Shown here: piece after piece, positions 8,486 to 18,900 of the stretch
Numbering within the stretch: the stretch's first letter is position 1
Layout: every line of letters begins with the position of its first letter
Assembly: GCA_029260755.1 (NCBI GenBank)
Contig: JAJDCQ010000186.1
Coordinates: 1-64,000 of the forward strand
Source: Planctomycetota bacterium
Lineage (GTDB): Bacteria > Planctomycetota > J058 > JAJDCQ01
DNA: 64,000 bases
Reading direction: 5' to 3'
Notes under the pieces: model-generated
The model's database searches: none
Seen by the model: only the letters and a program-made list of their open reading frames with translations
What the model was told of the DNA's origin: nothing
Translations under genes and position numbers: made by a program

Positions 8486-11400
8486 ATGGCCGCTCCCCAC
8501 CCGATCACCCGCCGGTGGCTCGCCGAGAGCCTCGTGCGCCTGCGCCGCGCCGACGAGCAGGCGCGTTACGCGGCCAGCCAGCGGCGCGGCCGGATCGACC
8601 CGAACCCGCACCAGATCGACGCCGTCATCTTCGCCCTCCGGCGGATCCCCGAGGGCGGCGGAATCCTCGCCGACGAGGTCGGCCTCGGGAAGACCATCGA
8701 GGCCGGGCTCGTGATCGCCCAGCTCCTCGCCGAGGGCGCCCGCCGCGTCCTCCTCGTCATCCCGAAGCCGCTCCTCGGCCAGTGGCAGGACGAGCTCTTC
8801 ACCCTGTTCGGGATCGAGACGACCGAGGGCCACACCGGCGAGGGGGGCTTCGCCGGCGCGGGCGTCTTCCTCGTCGGGCGCGAGCTCGCCGGGAGCGAGC
8901 GCGGCGCCGCGGCGATCTCCTCCGGGGAGCCGTTCGATCTCGTCGTCGTCGACGAGGCCCACGAGATCTTCGCCGGGATCTGGCGCCGCTTCGATCGCAA
9001 GGGGCGCTACGACGACGACGCGACCGACGCGCGGATCGCTCACCGGGTCCGCGGCGCCATCGCCGGGACGCCGGTGCTCCTGCTCACGGCCACGCCGATC
9101 CAGAACTCGCTCCTCGAGCTGTGGGGGCTGGTCCAGTACGTCGAGCCGACCGGCACGCTGCTGGGCGACCTGCCGACCTTCCGCGACGTCTTCTGCGATC
9201 GAAGCGACCGCCGCCTCGTCCCCGGGCAGGCCGACGAGCTCCGCCGCCGCGTCGCGACCGTCTGCCGGCGGACGCTCCGGCGCCAGGCGCAGGAGTTCCT
9301 CGAGAAGCCGTTCGTCGGGCGGCGCGCGCTCCTCCTCGAGTACAAGATGACCTCCGCCGAGCGGGAGCTCTACGACGAGACGACCGCCTGGCTCCTCGAG
9401 CCCGACCTGCTCGCGTTCGGCGGGGCGCAGCGCGAGCTCCTCCTGATCGGCTTCCACCGCCGGATGGCGTCGAGCGTCGCCGCTCTCGCGGCGAGCCTTC
9501 GCAACGTCGCGAAGCGTCTCCGCCGGATGCTCGGCGACGAGCAGGTCGATGCTGCGACCGATGCGGCCGACGACGCCGCCGACCTCGAGGACGACGAGCT
9601 CGCCCCGGCCGAGGCCGCCAATGATCGCGCCGCCGCCCCCGCCGGCGCGGGCTCGCGCGCCGGGCCGCGAGCCGTCGACCGGGACCGTGTCCTGGCGGAG
9701 GCCGCGCGCGTCGACGACCTCCTCGCCCGCGCCGAGGCGCTCCCGTCCGATGGCAAGGCCGCCCGTCTCCTCGACGCGCTCCGCCTCGTCACCGACCGGG
9801 CGAGCCGCGGCGAGGGGAGCGGGAAGCTCGTCATCTTCACCGAGAGCCTCGTCACGCAGGCGTATCTCCGCGACGTCCTGGTCGAGAGCGGGCTCGTCAC
9901 CCTCGACGAGGTGACCCTCTTCCGCGGGACGAACGACGGCGAGCGCGCCGCCGCGGCCCTCGAGCGCTGGCGCGAGGAGGTCGGCCGCACCCTCCCCCCG
10001 CACGCCCGCCCGAGCCGGCAGGTCGCCACCCGCCTGGCGCTGGTCCACGAGTTCCGGACGCGCTCGCGCGTCTTCATCGCGACCGAGGCCGGCGCGAAGG
10101 GCCTGAACCTCCAGTTCTGCGAGACGCTCGTCAACTACGACCTCCCCTGGAACCCGCAGCGGATCGAGCAGCGGATCGGGCGGTGCCATCGCTACGGGCA
10201 GGGTCGCGACGTCACCGTGATCAACTTCATCGCATCGGACAACGAGGCGGAGCGGCTGACCTTCGAGATCCTCAGCCAGAAGCTCGACCTCTTCGGCACC
10301 GTCCTCGACGCGAGCGACGCCGTCCTGCACGAGGCGCGGACCGACGCGCCCGAGCCGCTCGCCGCCGCGCTCGGCGTCGAGCTCGAGACGCGGCTGCGAA
10401 AGGTCTGGGAGCGGGCGCGCACCGTCGAGGACGTGACCGACGAGCTCCGGGCGCTCCGCGCGCGCGTCGATGACGCGCGCGAGAGCTTCGAGGAGGCGCA
10501 GGCGGAGACGGCCTCGCTGATCGAGGCCCGGTTCGACGAGGCCGTCCGCGCCTCGTTCCGCGGGATCCGCGACACCCTCGGCGACGGCCTCGCCGCGCTC
10601 GACCGCGACACCGACCGGCTCCTGCGCGGGTTCCTCGAGGCGACCGGCCTCGCCCATCAGCGCAGCGACGAGGGCGGGCGCGTCCGCTACGTGATCGACC
10701 CCGACGACCGCCTCCCCGATCCGGTGCGCGCGGGGACGACCGTCGTGATCGGCGCGGCCGGCGCCCTCGAGGACGCCGAGCCGCTCCACACCGGGCATCC
10801 GCTCGTCCACGCGGCCGTCGCCGAGGCGCGCGCCGCCACCGCCGAGCCCCAGACCGTCCGGCTCTCGCTCGACGGCGACCTGCCGCCGGCCCTCGAGGCG
10901 CGCCGCGCCCAGCGCGGGCGCCGCGGGCGGCTCGTCGTGACGAAGGTGAGCTACCGCGGCTTCGAGCGCGAGGAGCGACTCCTCCCGACCGCCCTCTTCG
11001 AGGCGGGCGCCGAGGGCGAGCCGGCCCTCGTCCTCCCCGAGGAGGAGGCGCGGGCGCTCCTCGACCTCGCCCCGGCGTCGTCGGCCGCGCCGCTCGCGCC
11101 GCCGCTGCGCATCGCGGCCGACGAGCTCGACGACGCGGTCGACGAGGCGGCCTTCGTCGATCAGACCCGCGTCGCGCGCGACGAGCAGGTCCGCTTCGAG
11201 CGCGCCCTCGAGCAGGTCGAGCGCGCCGTCGACGACCGGGCGCTGGTCGAGCGACGCCGGCTGGCCGTGCTCGGCGCCGCGATCCGCGAGGCCGAGCGCA
11301 AGCGTGACGCCGCCTTCGGCGCCGACGCCCGCCGTCGGGCCGAGCGCGAGCTCCGCAAGCTCGAGGCGGAGGCCGAGACCTCCGAGGCGACGATCGAGCG

Positions 11401-11515
11401 CCTCGACGCGCGCGACGACGAGGCCTACCGTCGGTTCCGGGAGCGAGCGCACGAGCGTCGCTACGCGGCGCCTTCGACCGAGCGAATTCTCGACGTGGAG
11501 TTCGAGCTGGGATGA
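8486..11515 (+). CDS. SNF2-family ATP-dependent helicase/translocase
   Basis: 1009-aa two-domain motor. RecA-like domain 1 carries Walker A GLGKT (66-70), Walker B/motif II DEAH (156-159) and motif III TATPIQNS (201-208). Domain 2 holds EAGAKGLNLQ and the motif VI region QRIGRCHRYGQ (~residues 560-575). An acidic Ala/Asp insert (~residues 350-395) separates the lobes. The last ~400 residues are charged and helical, ending in a coiled coil. It resembles RapA/HepA and the DISARM helicase DrmD in layout, but no DISARM methylase or DUF1998 gene is present. The ATG at 8486 is chosen because the upstream in-frame extension (from 8378) looks non-coding. The stop overlaps the next start (ATGA), implying translational coupling to the nuclease gene. 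Confidence 0.88.
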   Translation: MAAPHPITRRWLAESLVRLRRADEQARYAASQRRGRIDPNPHQIDAVIFALRRIPEGGGILADEVGLGKTIEAGLVIAQLLAEGARRVLLVIPKPLLGQWQDELFTLFGIETTEGHTGEGGFAGAGVFLVGRELAGSERGAAAISSGEPFDLVVVDEAHEIFAGIWRRFDRKGRYDDDATDARIAHRVRGAIAGTPVLLLTATPIQNSLLELWGLVQYVEPTGTLLGDLPTFRDVFCDRSDRRLVPGQADELRRRVATVCRRTLRRQAQEFLEKPFVGRRALLLEYKMTSAERELYDETTAWLLEPDLLAFGGAQRELLLIGFHRRMASSVAALAASLRNVAKRLRRMLGDEQVDAATDAADDAADLEDDELAPAEAANDRAAAPAGAGSRAGPRAVDRDRVLAEAARVDDLLARAEALPSDGKAARLLDALRLVTDRASRGEGSGKLVIFTESLVTQAYLRDVLVESGLVTLDEVTLFRGTNDGERAAAALERWREEVGRTLPPHARPSRQVATRLALVHEFRTRSRVFIATEAGAKGLNLQFCETLVNYDLPWNPQRIEQRIGRCHRYGQGRDVTVINFIASDNEAERLTFEILSQKLDLFGTVLDASDAVLHEARTDAPEPLAAALGVELETRLRKVWERARTVEDVTDELRALRARVDDARESFEEAQAETASLIEARFDEAVRASFRGIRDTLGDGLAALDRDTDRLLRGFLEATGLAHQRSDEGGRVRYVIDPDDRLPDPVRAGTTVVIGAAGALEDAEPLHTGHPLVHAAVAEARAATAEPQTVRLSLDGDLPPALEARRAQRGRRGRLVVTKVSYRGFEREERLLPTALFEAGAEGEPALVLPEEEARALLDLAPASSAAPLAPPLRIAADELDDAVDEAAFVDQTRVARDEQVRFERALEQVERAVDDRALVERRRLAVLGAAIREAERKRDAAFGADARRRAERELRKLEAEAETSEATIERLDARDDEAYRRFRERAHERRYAAPSTERILDVEFELG

Positions 11516-12690
11516 GTTCCGAGAATGCCGAGGACGACGTGGCCCTGACCATCCTCCACACCGCCGACTGGCATCTGGGCGCGCGCTTCCCCGCGTTTCG
11601 CGAGGAGGACGGCCGGCGCCTCATGCGCGCCCGCCTCGATGCGGTCGATCGGATCTTCGACCTCGCCGAGCGCTACGACGTCGACGCGGTCCTCGCGGCC
11701 GGCGACCTCTTCGACGAGCCGACGCCGGCGAAGCCGTTCTGGGAGGGGCTGGCCGAGCTGATCGCGCGCCGCGACTGGAGCGAGCGCCCGCTCGTGCTCC
11801 TCCCGGGGAACCACGATCCGCTCCCCGCCGCGGGAGGCACCGTCTGGGCGCCGGGCTACGGCCTCCGCGAACGGCTCCCGGCCGGCGTCCACATCGTCGA
11901 CCGCGACGACTTCGAGCTGCCCCTCGGCGACGGCGGGGGCGCCGTCGTCCACGCGCGACCCTGCCGGAGCCAGGCCGGCGAGGCGGACCTCGCCCTCGCC
12001 CTGCCCGGGCGCGAGCCGGGCGACGCGCGGATCCGGATCGGCCTCGTCCACGGGCAGACCTTCGACATCGACGGCCACGAGACGAACTTCCCGATCGCGA
12101 AGGACGCGGCCGCCCAGCGCGGCCTCGACTACCTCGCGATCGGCGACACCCACTCGTTCCGCGAGGTGCCGCCGGGCGCGCCGATCCCGACCGTCTACCC
12201 CGGCACGCCGGAGCCGACGAAGTTCGGCGAGAAGGACGCGGGCTGCTGCGCCCTCGTCTTCTTCCGGGGTCGCGGCGCGCGGCCGCGCATCCACGCCGAG
12301 CGCGTGGCGCGGTACGACTGGCGCGAGGAGACCTGCCGCAGCCTGGTCGAGCTGCGGCGGCTGCGCGACGACGAGTCGCTCCGCCGCACCGTCCTGCGCC
12401 TCGTCCTCCGGATGCGGCTGCCGCTCCGGGACTACGACGAGGCCGAGCGGATCGTCGCCGAGCTCGCCGGCACCGACGCGACCCACGGCCGGGTCGGCGT
12501 CCTCCAGCTCGACCGGAGCGAGCTCGTCCTCGAGACCGACGACGTCGAGGCGGGCTTCGGCGACGAGCTTCCCGAAGTGCTTCGCGAGGTCGTCTCGCGC
12601 CTGAAGGACGCGGCCGGCGACGGTCCGGATCAGGAGCGGGCGCGGCGCGCCCTCCGCCTCCTCTACGGCCTGGTGAAGGAGCGTCGTTGA
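11512..12690 (+). CDS. SbcD/YhaO-like metallophosphoesterase (DNA exonuclease subunit)
   Basis: 392-aa calcineurin-like phosphoesterase. All five metal motifs are present: HTADWHLG (D-x-H), AAGDLFDE (GD), PGNHDP (GNHD), GLVHGQ and GDTHS. This is the pattern of Mre11/SbcD-type DNA nucleases, which work with an SMC-like ATPase to process DNA ends and hairpins. The ~120-residue C-terminal part is a putative capping/SMC-binding domain. Its start overlaps the helicase stop by 4 bp and the SMC-like gene follows after 2 bp, so the three products are very likely made together. B. subtilis yhaO-yhaN is the closest arrangement I know; the helicase is the extra component. Confidence 0.88.
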   Translation: MSSENAEDDVALTILHTADWHLGARFPAFREEDGRRLMRARLDAVDRIFDLAERYDVDAVLAAGDLFDEPTPAKPFWEGLAELIARRDWSERPLVLLPGNHDPLPAAGGTVWAPGYGLRERLPAGVHIVDRDDFELPLGDGGGAVVHARPCRSQAGEADLALALPGREPGDARIRIGLVHGQTFDIDGHETNFPIAKDAAAQRGLDYLAIGDTHSFREVPPGAPIPTVYPGTPEPTKFGEKDAGCCALVFFRGRGARPRIHAERVARYDWREETCRSLVELRRLRDDESLRRTVLRLVLRMRLPLRDYDEAERIVAELAGTDATHGRVGVLQLDRSELVLETDDVEAGFGDELPEVLREVVSRLKDAAGDGPDQERARRALRLLYGLVKERR

Positions 12691-12692
12691 CG

Positions 12693-15600
12693 ATGCGCCT
12701 CGTCCGGCTGGGCGTCGACCACTTCGGACCGATCCGGGCCGCCCGCCTGGAGCTCGGGAGCGGGCTGAACGTCCTCTACGGGCCGAACGACCTCGGCAAA
12801 TCGAGCCTGGCCGAGGCGATCCGCGCCGTCCTGCTCGTCGCGCCAGCGTCGCGGTCGGCCGCGCCGTACGCCTCGTGGGCCGGCGACGAGACGCCGCGGG
12901 TCGAGCTCGTCTTCCAGACGGCGCCCGACGCGTGGTGGCGGCTCGAGAAGAGCTTCGGCGCCGGCGCCCGCGGCAAGGCGGTCCTCGACTTCAGCCGCGA
13001 CGGCAAGGGGTGGAGCAACGAGGCGAAGCAGCGGGCGGTCGACGGGAAGGTCCGCGAGCTGCTCCGCTGGGGCGTCCCCGGCCCCGGCGGGAAGCGGGCG
13101 CCGAAGGGGATTCCGGCGACGTTCCTGACGACGGCGCTCCTCGGCCGGCAGGAGGAGGTCGACGCGATCCTCGATCGACGGCTCGACGAGGACCCCGACG
13201 AGAGCGGCAAGGAGCGGCTCAGTCAGGCGCTCCAGGCGCTCGCCCAGGACGAGTCGTTCCGGCACATCCTCCTCGAGGCGCAGGCGCGGGTCGACGAGGC
13301 GTTCACCGCGAGCGGCGGCCGCAAGAAGGGGAAGAGCTCGCCGTTCCGGCGCGTCGCCGAGGAGGTGAGCTCCCGCCGCGAGGAGCTCGAGACGGCCGAC
13401 GAGGCGGCGCGGCGGAGCGACGCGGTCCGCGAGCGGGTCGCCGTCCTCGCGCGCGAGCGGATGGCCGCGGCCGCCGAGCGCGACGAGGCGAAGCGGGACG
13501 TCGACGAGCTCGAGCAGCTCGCCCGCGCCCTCGCGAAGAGGCGCGAGGTCGACGCGCGGAGCGCCGAGGTCAAGAAGGTCGACGACGCGGTCGCCGCCGC
13601 CGAGGAGCAGGAGGCGGCGCTCGCGCGATCGCTCGAGGAGGTCGCGCGCGCGCGCGACGCGGCGGCGGAGCGACGGGCGCGCGCCGAGACCGAGCTCACC
13701 TCGGCCCGCGAGACGCTGCGCGCGGCGGAGAGCGAGGAGGGGGCGGCCGAGCGGGAGCTCGAGCGGCAGGGCCTCGAGAAGCGGATCCTCGAGCTCGACG
13801 CGGCCATCAAGGATGCCGAGGCGACGCGGGCCGCGGCCGCGACCGCCGCCGAGCGGGCGACCGCGGCGACGGCCCTCGCGACGGCCGTCGCCGGCCACGA
13901 GGAGGCGGTCGCCGCCCTCGACGCCGAGCTGGCGAGCGCCGACGCGGTCATCACCGAGGCGGAGGCGGCGCGGGCGCGTCTCGAGGGCGTCGAGCTGTGG
14001 CTCCGCTGGACCGCGGCGAGCGCCGACCTCGGCGAGGCCGAGGCCGCCGTCGCGGAGTCCGAGCGCCTTCGCGCCGAGGCGGCCGAGAAGAGGTCGGCCG
14101 CCGAGAAGATCGACCGCGAGCTCGGCAAGAGCGCGCTGCCGACGCCCGATCAGCTCGCGGCGCTGCGCGCGCTCCGGCGCGAGCTCGACGTGGCGGAGGC
14201 GCGGCTCGGGGTCGGGCTGACGGTCACGGTGCGGGCGCGGCGCGACCTCGTCCTCGAGAGCCGCGCCGACGCGACCGCCGACTCGGCCGACGCGGCGGAG
14301 CGGGTGCCGCTCGCGCCCGGCGGCGAGGCGAAGCTCGACGCCGACCGGCGCCTCGAGCTGTCGCTCGGCGAGCTCGCCGACCTCGTCGTCGAGGGCGGCG
14401 CCGACGACGCGCGGCGCGAGGCCGACCGGCTCCGCGCCCGATGGGCGGAGGAGGCGGCGCCGATCCTCGCCGCGTCGGAGGCGGTCTCGATCGACGCGCT
14501 CGAGCGAGGCTGCGCCGAGATGGCCGAGCGTCGGCGCGAGGCGGAGGCGCGCCGCGCCGAGCACGCGGCGCTCCTCGCGCGGGCCGACGCGCTCGGCGAC
14601 GTCCACGGGGTCGTCGACGAGCGGCGTCGGCTCGTCCGGGCGCGCGACGAGGCGCTCGGCGAGCGGGACCGGCAGCAGCTCGCCGTCGTCGTCGAGGAGC
14701 TCGCGGCCGGCGGGCCGGCCGAGGTCGAGCGGCTCCGCGGCGAGGCGGAGGTGCGCCTCGCCGACGCGCGGGCGCGCCCGGGCGACCTCGCCGTCCGCGC
14801 GGCGACGCGGCGTGAGCAGCTCGCGTCGTCGCGCCGGGAGCTCACCGCGGCGGAGGCGGCCCGCGACGGGGCGGTCGCGAAGCTCGGCGCCGGGGGTGAT
14901 GGCGCCGAGCCGTGGGTCGCCGCGGCGAAGAAGGCGAGCGCCGACCTCGACCGGCTCGGGCGCGACCGGGACACCGCCCGCGCCAAGCTCGCGACCCTCG
15001 AGGAGCAGCGCGACGGCCTCGTCGCGACCGCCCGATCGCGCCTCACCGCCGCGCAGGAGCAGCTCAGTCAGGCGCGGGCGGAGGAGGACACGCTCGAGAA
15101 GCGTCGTCAGGGGACGCGCGAGTCGATCGCGTCGCTCCGGGGCGAGCTCCTCCCCCTCCGGCAGGCGGCGGAGAGGATCGACCGCGACGCGGAGGCGGCG
15201 GCCGTCGACGCGCTCCTCGCCGAGATCGACGGACTGCCCGACCCGGGCCGTCCGGTGAACGACGAGATCCTCGCCGCCGCGCGCGAGCGCGTCGCGCGCG
15301 CCGACGCGGCGTTCCGCGACGTCGAGGGACGGCTCCACGCCGAGGACGGGGCGCTCCGGCAGGTCGGCGGCGACGTCGCGCGCGAGCGGCGGAGCTCGGC
15401 GAAGGTCGCCCTCGAGCGGGCGCGCGAGCGCGAGGCCGACCTCGAGCTCGAGTACGGCGCCTGGCAGCTCCTCCTCGAGCAGCTCAAGGAGGCCGAGTCG
15501 GGGCAGGCGACCCATCTGGGGCGCGCGCTCGTCGACCCGGTGAGCGCGCGGTTCGCCGAGCTGACCGCGAACCGCTACGGGGCGCTCGACCTCGGTCCGC

Positions 15601-15971
15601 ATCTCGAGACGAACGGGATCCAGGTGGCTGGCGACCGGCGCGCCCTCGGCGCGCTGAGCGTCGGGACGCGCGAGCAGCTCTCGACGATCTTCCGCCTCTC
15701 GCTCGCCGAGCAGCTCCGGAGCGCCCTGCTGCTCGACGATCAGCTCACCCAGAGCGACCCCGGGCGTCTCGAGTGGTTCCGCGAGCAGATGCGGCGGAGC
15801 GCCGACGAGGTGCAGATCATCGTCATCACCTGCCGGCCCCAGGACTACCTTCGACCCGACGAGCTCGGCACCGTCGGCGGAGCGGAGCCGGTCGCCGAGG
15901 CGGCCGACGGGCTCGTCCGGACGATCGACCTCGGCCGGGTGATCGAGCGCGCCGCGCCGGCGAGCGACTGA
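12693..15971 (+). CDS. SbcC/YhaN-like SMC-family ATPase without zinc hook
   Basis: 1092-aa ATPase. The N-terminal half-domain has Walker A GPNDLGKSS (~29-37). The C-terminal half-domain has the ABC signature LSVGTREQL and Walker B ALLLDDQLTQSD near the end. Between them are two long Ala/Glu/Arg-rich coiled-coil arms. There is no CxxC zinc hook. Instead, about residues 505-575 form a break in the coiled coil with alternating hydrophobics (LTVTVRARRDLVLES, LELSLGELADLVVEGG), suggesting a small beta domain at the arm tip. In Walker B the Glu usual after the Asp pair in SbcC is Gln. It starts 2 bp after the nuclease stop. Its 3' end overlaps the opposing kinase gene by 127 bp. Expected role: DNA tethering and gating of the partner nuclease. 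Confidence 0.85.
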   Translation: MRLVRLGVDHFGPIRAARLELGSGLNVLYGPNDLGKSSLAEAIRAVLLVAPASRSAAPYASWAGDETPRVELVFQTAPDAWWRLEKSFGAGARGKAVLDFSRDGKGWSNEAKQRAVDGKVRELLRWGVPGPGGKRAPKGIPATFLTTALLGRQEEVDAILDRRLDEDPDESGKERLSQALQALAQDESFRHILLEAQARVDEAFTASGGRKKGKSSPFRRVAEEVSSRREELETADEAARRSDAVRERVAVLARERMAAAAERDEAKRDVDELEQLARALAKRREVDARSAEVKKVDDAVAAAEEQEAALARSLEEVARARDAAAERRARAETELTSARETLRAAESEEGAAERELERQGLEKRILELDAAIKDAEATRAAAATAAERATAATALATAVAGHEEAVAALDAELASADAVITEAEAARARLEGVELWLRWTAASADLGEAEAAVAESERLRAEAAEKRSAAEKIDRELGKSALPTPDQLAALRALRRELDVAEARLGVGLTVTVRARRDLVLESRADATADSADAAERVPLAPGGEAKLDADRRLELSLGELADLVVEGGADDARREADRLRARWAEEAAPILAASEAVSIDALERGCAEMAERRREAEARRAEHAALLARADALGDVHGVVDERRRLVRARDEALGERDRQQLAVVVEELAAGGPAEVERLRGEAEVRLADARARPGDLAVRAATRREQLASSRRELTAAEAARDGAVAKLGAGGDGAEPWVAAAKKASADLDRLGRDRDTARAKLATLEEQRDGLVATARSRLTAAQEQLSQARAEEDTLEKRRQGTRESIASLRGELLPLRQAAERIDRDAEAAAVDALLAEIDGLPDPGRPVNDEILAAARERVARADAAFRDVEGRLHAEDGALRQVGGDVARERRSSAKVALERAREREADLELEYGAWQLLLEQLKEAESGQATHLGRALVDPVSARFAELTANRYGALDLGPHLETNGIQVAGDRRALGALSVGTREQLSTIFRLSLAEQLRSALLLDDQLTQSDPGRLEWFREQMRRSADEVQIIVITCRPQDYLRPDELGTVGGAEPVAEAADGLVRTIDLGRVIERAAPASD

Positions 15972-18900
15972 GCCCGCGCGACGAGCGCGACGAACGCCCC
16001 CAGCACGATCAGGTCGATGACGAGGACCGCCGCGGCGAGCTGCTCGAGCGGCGGCGTGCCGGGTGGGATCATCATCGTGACGTGGAGGAGCTGCTGCGGT
16101 CCGAAGCGATCGAGGTCCTCGATCCACGGGGAGAGGGCGAGGGCCGCGAGCCCGAGGGCGACGAGGAGGGTGAGGCGGCGCTCGACCTTCCCCCGCGACG
16201 CCGGGTCGCAGAGCTCGCGGGCGAGGAGCGGGAGGAGGGCGACGCCGATCGTCGTGGCGAACGAGGCGACCGTCCAGACGCCGCCCGGCGCACCGAGCCA
16301 CCACGCGACGCGGAGACCGAGGCCGATCCCGAGGGCCATCGGGACGACGCGCCCGACGAGGGCGCCGGTCCGGGTCCCCGCGGCTCCGCGAGCGAGGAGG
16401 ATCGCCCCGGCGAGCGCGCCGGCGAGTCCGAGGAGCTCCGTCGGGAGGAGGCGGTCGCCGACGTAGAGTCGCAGGCTCGCGAGGACGATCCCGACCGAGA
16501 CGAGCCACGCGGCCGCGAGGCCACGCCGCGGCTCCGGCGTGCCTCGCCCGAATGCCGCGGCGGCGAGGACGGCGACGGCGAGCCCGAGCAGGATCGCGAT
16601 CGCCACGGGGATGACGGTCCACAACATCGAAGGCTGGCGCGCGGTTTGGACTTCCCCCGCGTCGGCGATCCATCCGCGAAGCCACTCGGGGAGCGGCACG
16701 GCGAGGCGTCCCTCGGCGTCGGCGCGCGCGAGCCTCCGGGCGACGCCGGCGGGGAGGGGGCGCTGCCCCCACTTCGACGGCCTCGGCACGGTCTTCAGGC
16801 GATCGAGGAGGAAGCCGGCGAGCGCCTGGTTCGACGTCGACAGGATGGCGCGGACGAGCTCCCCGTGGCCAACCTCGGCCGTGAAGAGGCGTGAACCGAC
16901 CAGCACGTCGATGGCCTCGGTCTCCTCGAGCGCGCTCGCGTCGCCGGCGAAGAGGCGCGCGGCGAGCCAGCTCTGGCGGAAGCGGAGGTCATCGCTGCGC
17001 CGCTCCGCCCGCGCGGCGTCGATCCGGGCGAGGTCGGGCGCCATCGCGGGCGTCGCGAGGAGCGTCGCGACGTCGACGAGCGAGGTCGCTCGGTGGCGGT
17101 CGGCGGCCCCGTCGGCGACCGCGCCGAGGTCGGTCGCGAGGCGGCCGCGCCAGTCGGCGAGGGCCCACGGGGTGGCCTCGGAGGCGGCGCCGGGCTCGAC
17201 GACGACGAGGACGATCGGCATGCCGGTCGTGCCATCGTCGTGGTCCACCTCTTCGGGCCAGCGATACGGCGTGAAGACCGTCCCGGGCGCGATCCTGGCC
17301 GCCGACGCGCCGTGGCTCGCGTTCGCGCCTCGGACGTGACCGTTGACGATGAGCTGCAGCCCTCGAGGCGCGGTCGCCGCGTTCGACCGACCGGCCCAGT
17401 AGAGCCTCGCCTCGAGGTCGATCTCCCAACGCGCGTCGCGCTGGTGGTAGCCGTCGGGGTCGGTCTCGGGGTTGCCGACGCCGAGGGCGGGGCGGCGCGG
17501 CACCGCCGGGTCGAGGATCAGGGTGAGCGGCGCCGTCACCGGCGGCAGCTGGGGCGTGTGCTCGAGGTCGACGGGGGCGCCGGGCTCGATCGGACGGATC
17601 GCCTCCCAGAGAAGCTCCGGGTCGTCCTCGCCGTCGCGCCGGACGAAGAAGGCGAGGCGGATGTGGTGCGGCGGGGGCGGCGGGAGGAGATCGGCGTTCC
17701 GGAGGGCGACCGTCCAGCGCGAGGGCCGCCACTCGTCGTGCTCCTCGACGTCGAACCAGCGGAGGCCGTTCCGCCAGAGCGGCACCGGGTGCTCGTCGGG
17801 GACGAGCAGGGTGAGGAGGTGGTGGGCGATCGCGGGCTGCGGGTCCTCGCCTTCGAGGTAGAACGGGAGGACCTCGGGGATCGCCTCGGGGCCGAGCGGC
17901 AGGTCGGCGGGGAGCCCGAGGGCGTCGGCGAGGAGGCGGCGCGGGTCGTCGGCGGCGCGGGCACGGTCGAACGCGGCGGCGGCGGTCGCGCCGAAGGTCG
18001 GAACGTCGACCCGGTCGGTGTAGCCGATCCGCGGCGCGAGCCACGCGCCGACCGTCGGCTCCTCGCGGAAGCGCACATCGCTGGCATCGAAGCTCGTGCT
18101 CGATTCGGGAAGCGGCTCGAGTCGGGGGAGGGCGCTGGTGAGCTTGCGGCGGTAGGCCTCGACGCGTGGGAGCGACCGGACCTCGTCCCAGAGGGCGAGG
18201 CCCGCGGCGACCGTCGCCGGGTCGAGCTCGTCGGTCCCGTCGCGCTGGTGATCGCTCCAGGGGCCGAAGAAGGGGAGGTCGGCCGCGATACAGAGGAGCT
18301 CGAAGGCGACCGTCCGCTGCTCGTCGGGGCGGTCGACCTCGCGGACCGCCGCGGCGAGGGCTCGCTCGGTCTCCGCGCGGTGGGCGGTGCCCGCGAGTCG
18401 CTCGACGACGTCGCGGAGCGTGTAGACGGTGCTACGGTGGCTCGGGTCGGTCGGGTCGCTCGGCAGGAGCGCGAGCGCGTCGACGACGAGGGGCGCCGCG
18501 CGCTCTCCGGTGCCGAGCCAGGCTTCCTCGGGCCAGCCGCTCTCTTGGAAGAGCAGCCGGAGCCGTTCGAGGGCCCACGGGCGGGTCGGGTCGTCCGGGT
18601 CCTGCAGCGATCGGGCGACGAGCTCGAGGAGGGCGCGGGTCGTCTCGGCGAAGGGCGCGCTCCAGGCATCGGAGGTGGGCGATCGGTCCGCGCCGGCTTC
18701 GAGCGCATCGAGCACCAGCGCCTGCGCGATGCACCAGTCGATCATGCGGAGGGTCACCTCCGCATCGCGGTCTCGCCCGGCCTCCTCCTGGCACGCGGCG
18801 AGCGTCCACAGCAGCTCGATCTCTCGCGGCCAGCCCCGGGTGAACGCGCGCCCCTCTCCGGTGTCGTCCCCCTCGTCCGGCTCGAAGCGCACCGAGAGGT

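Noticed and set aside
8486..11515. DISARM system (DrmD-like helicase)
   Set aside because: The helicase layout is similar, but no DISARM methyltransferase, DUF1998 (DrmB) or phospholipase D gene is present; the partners are SbcD- and SbcC-like.
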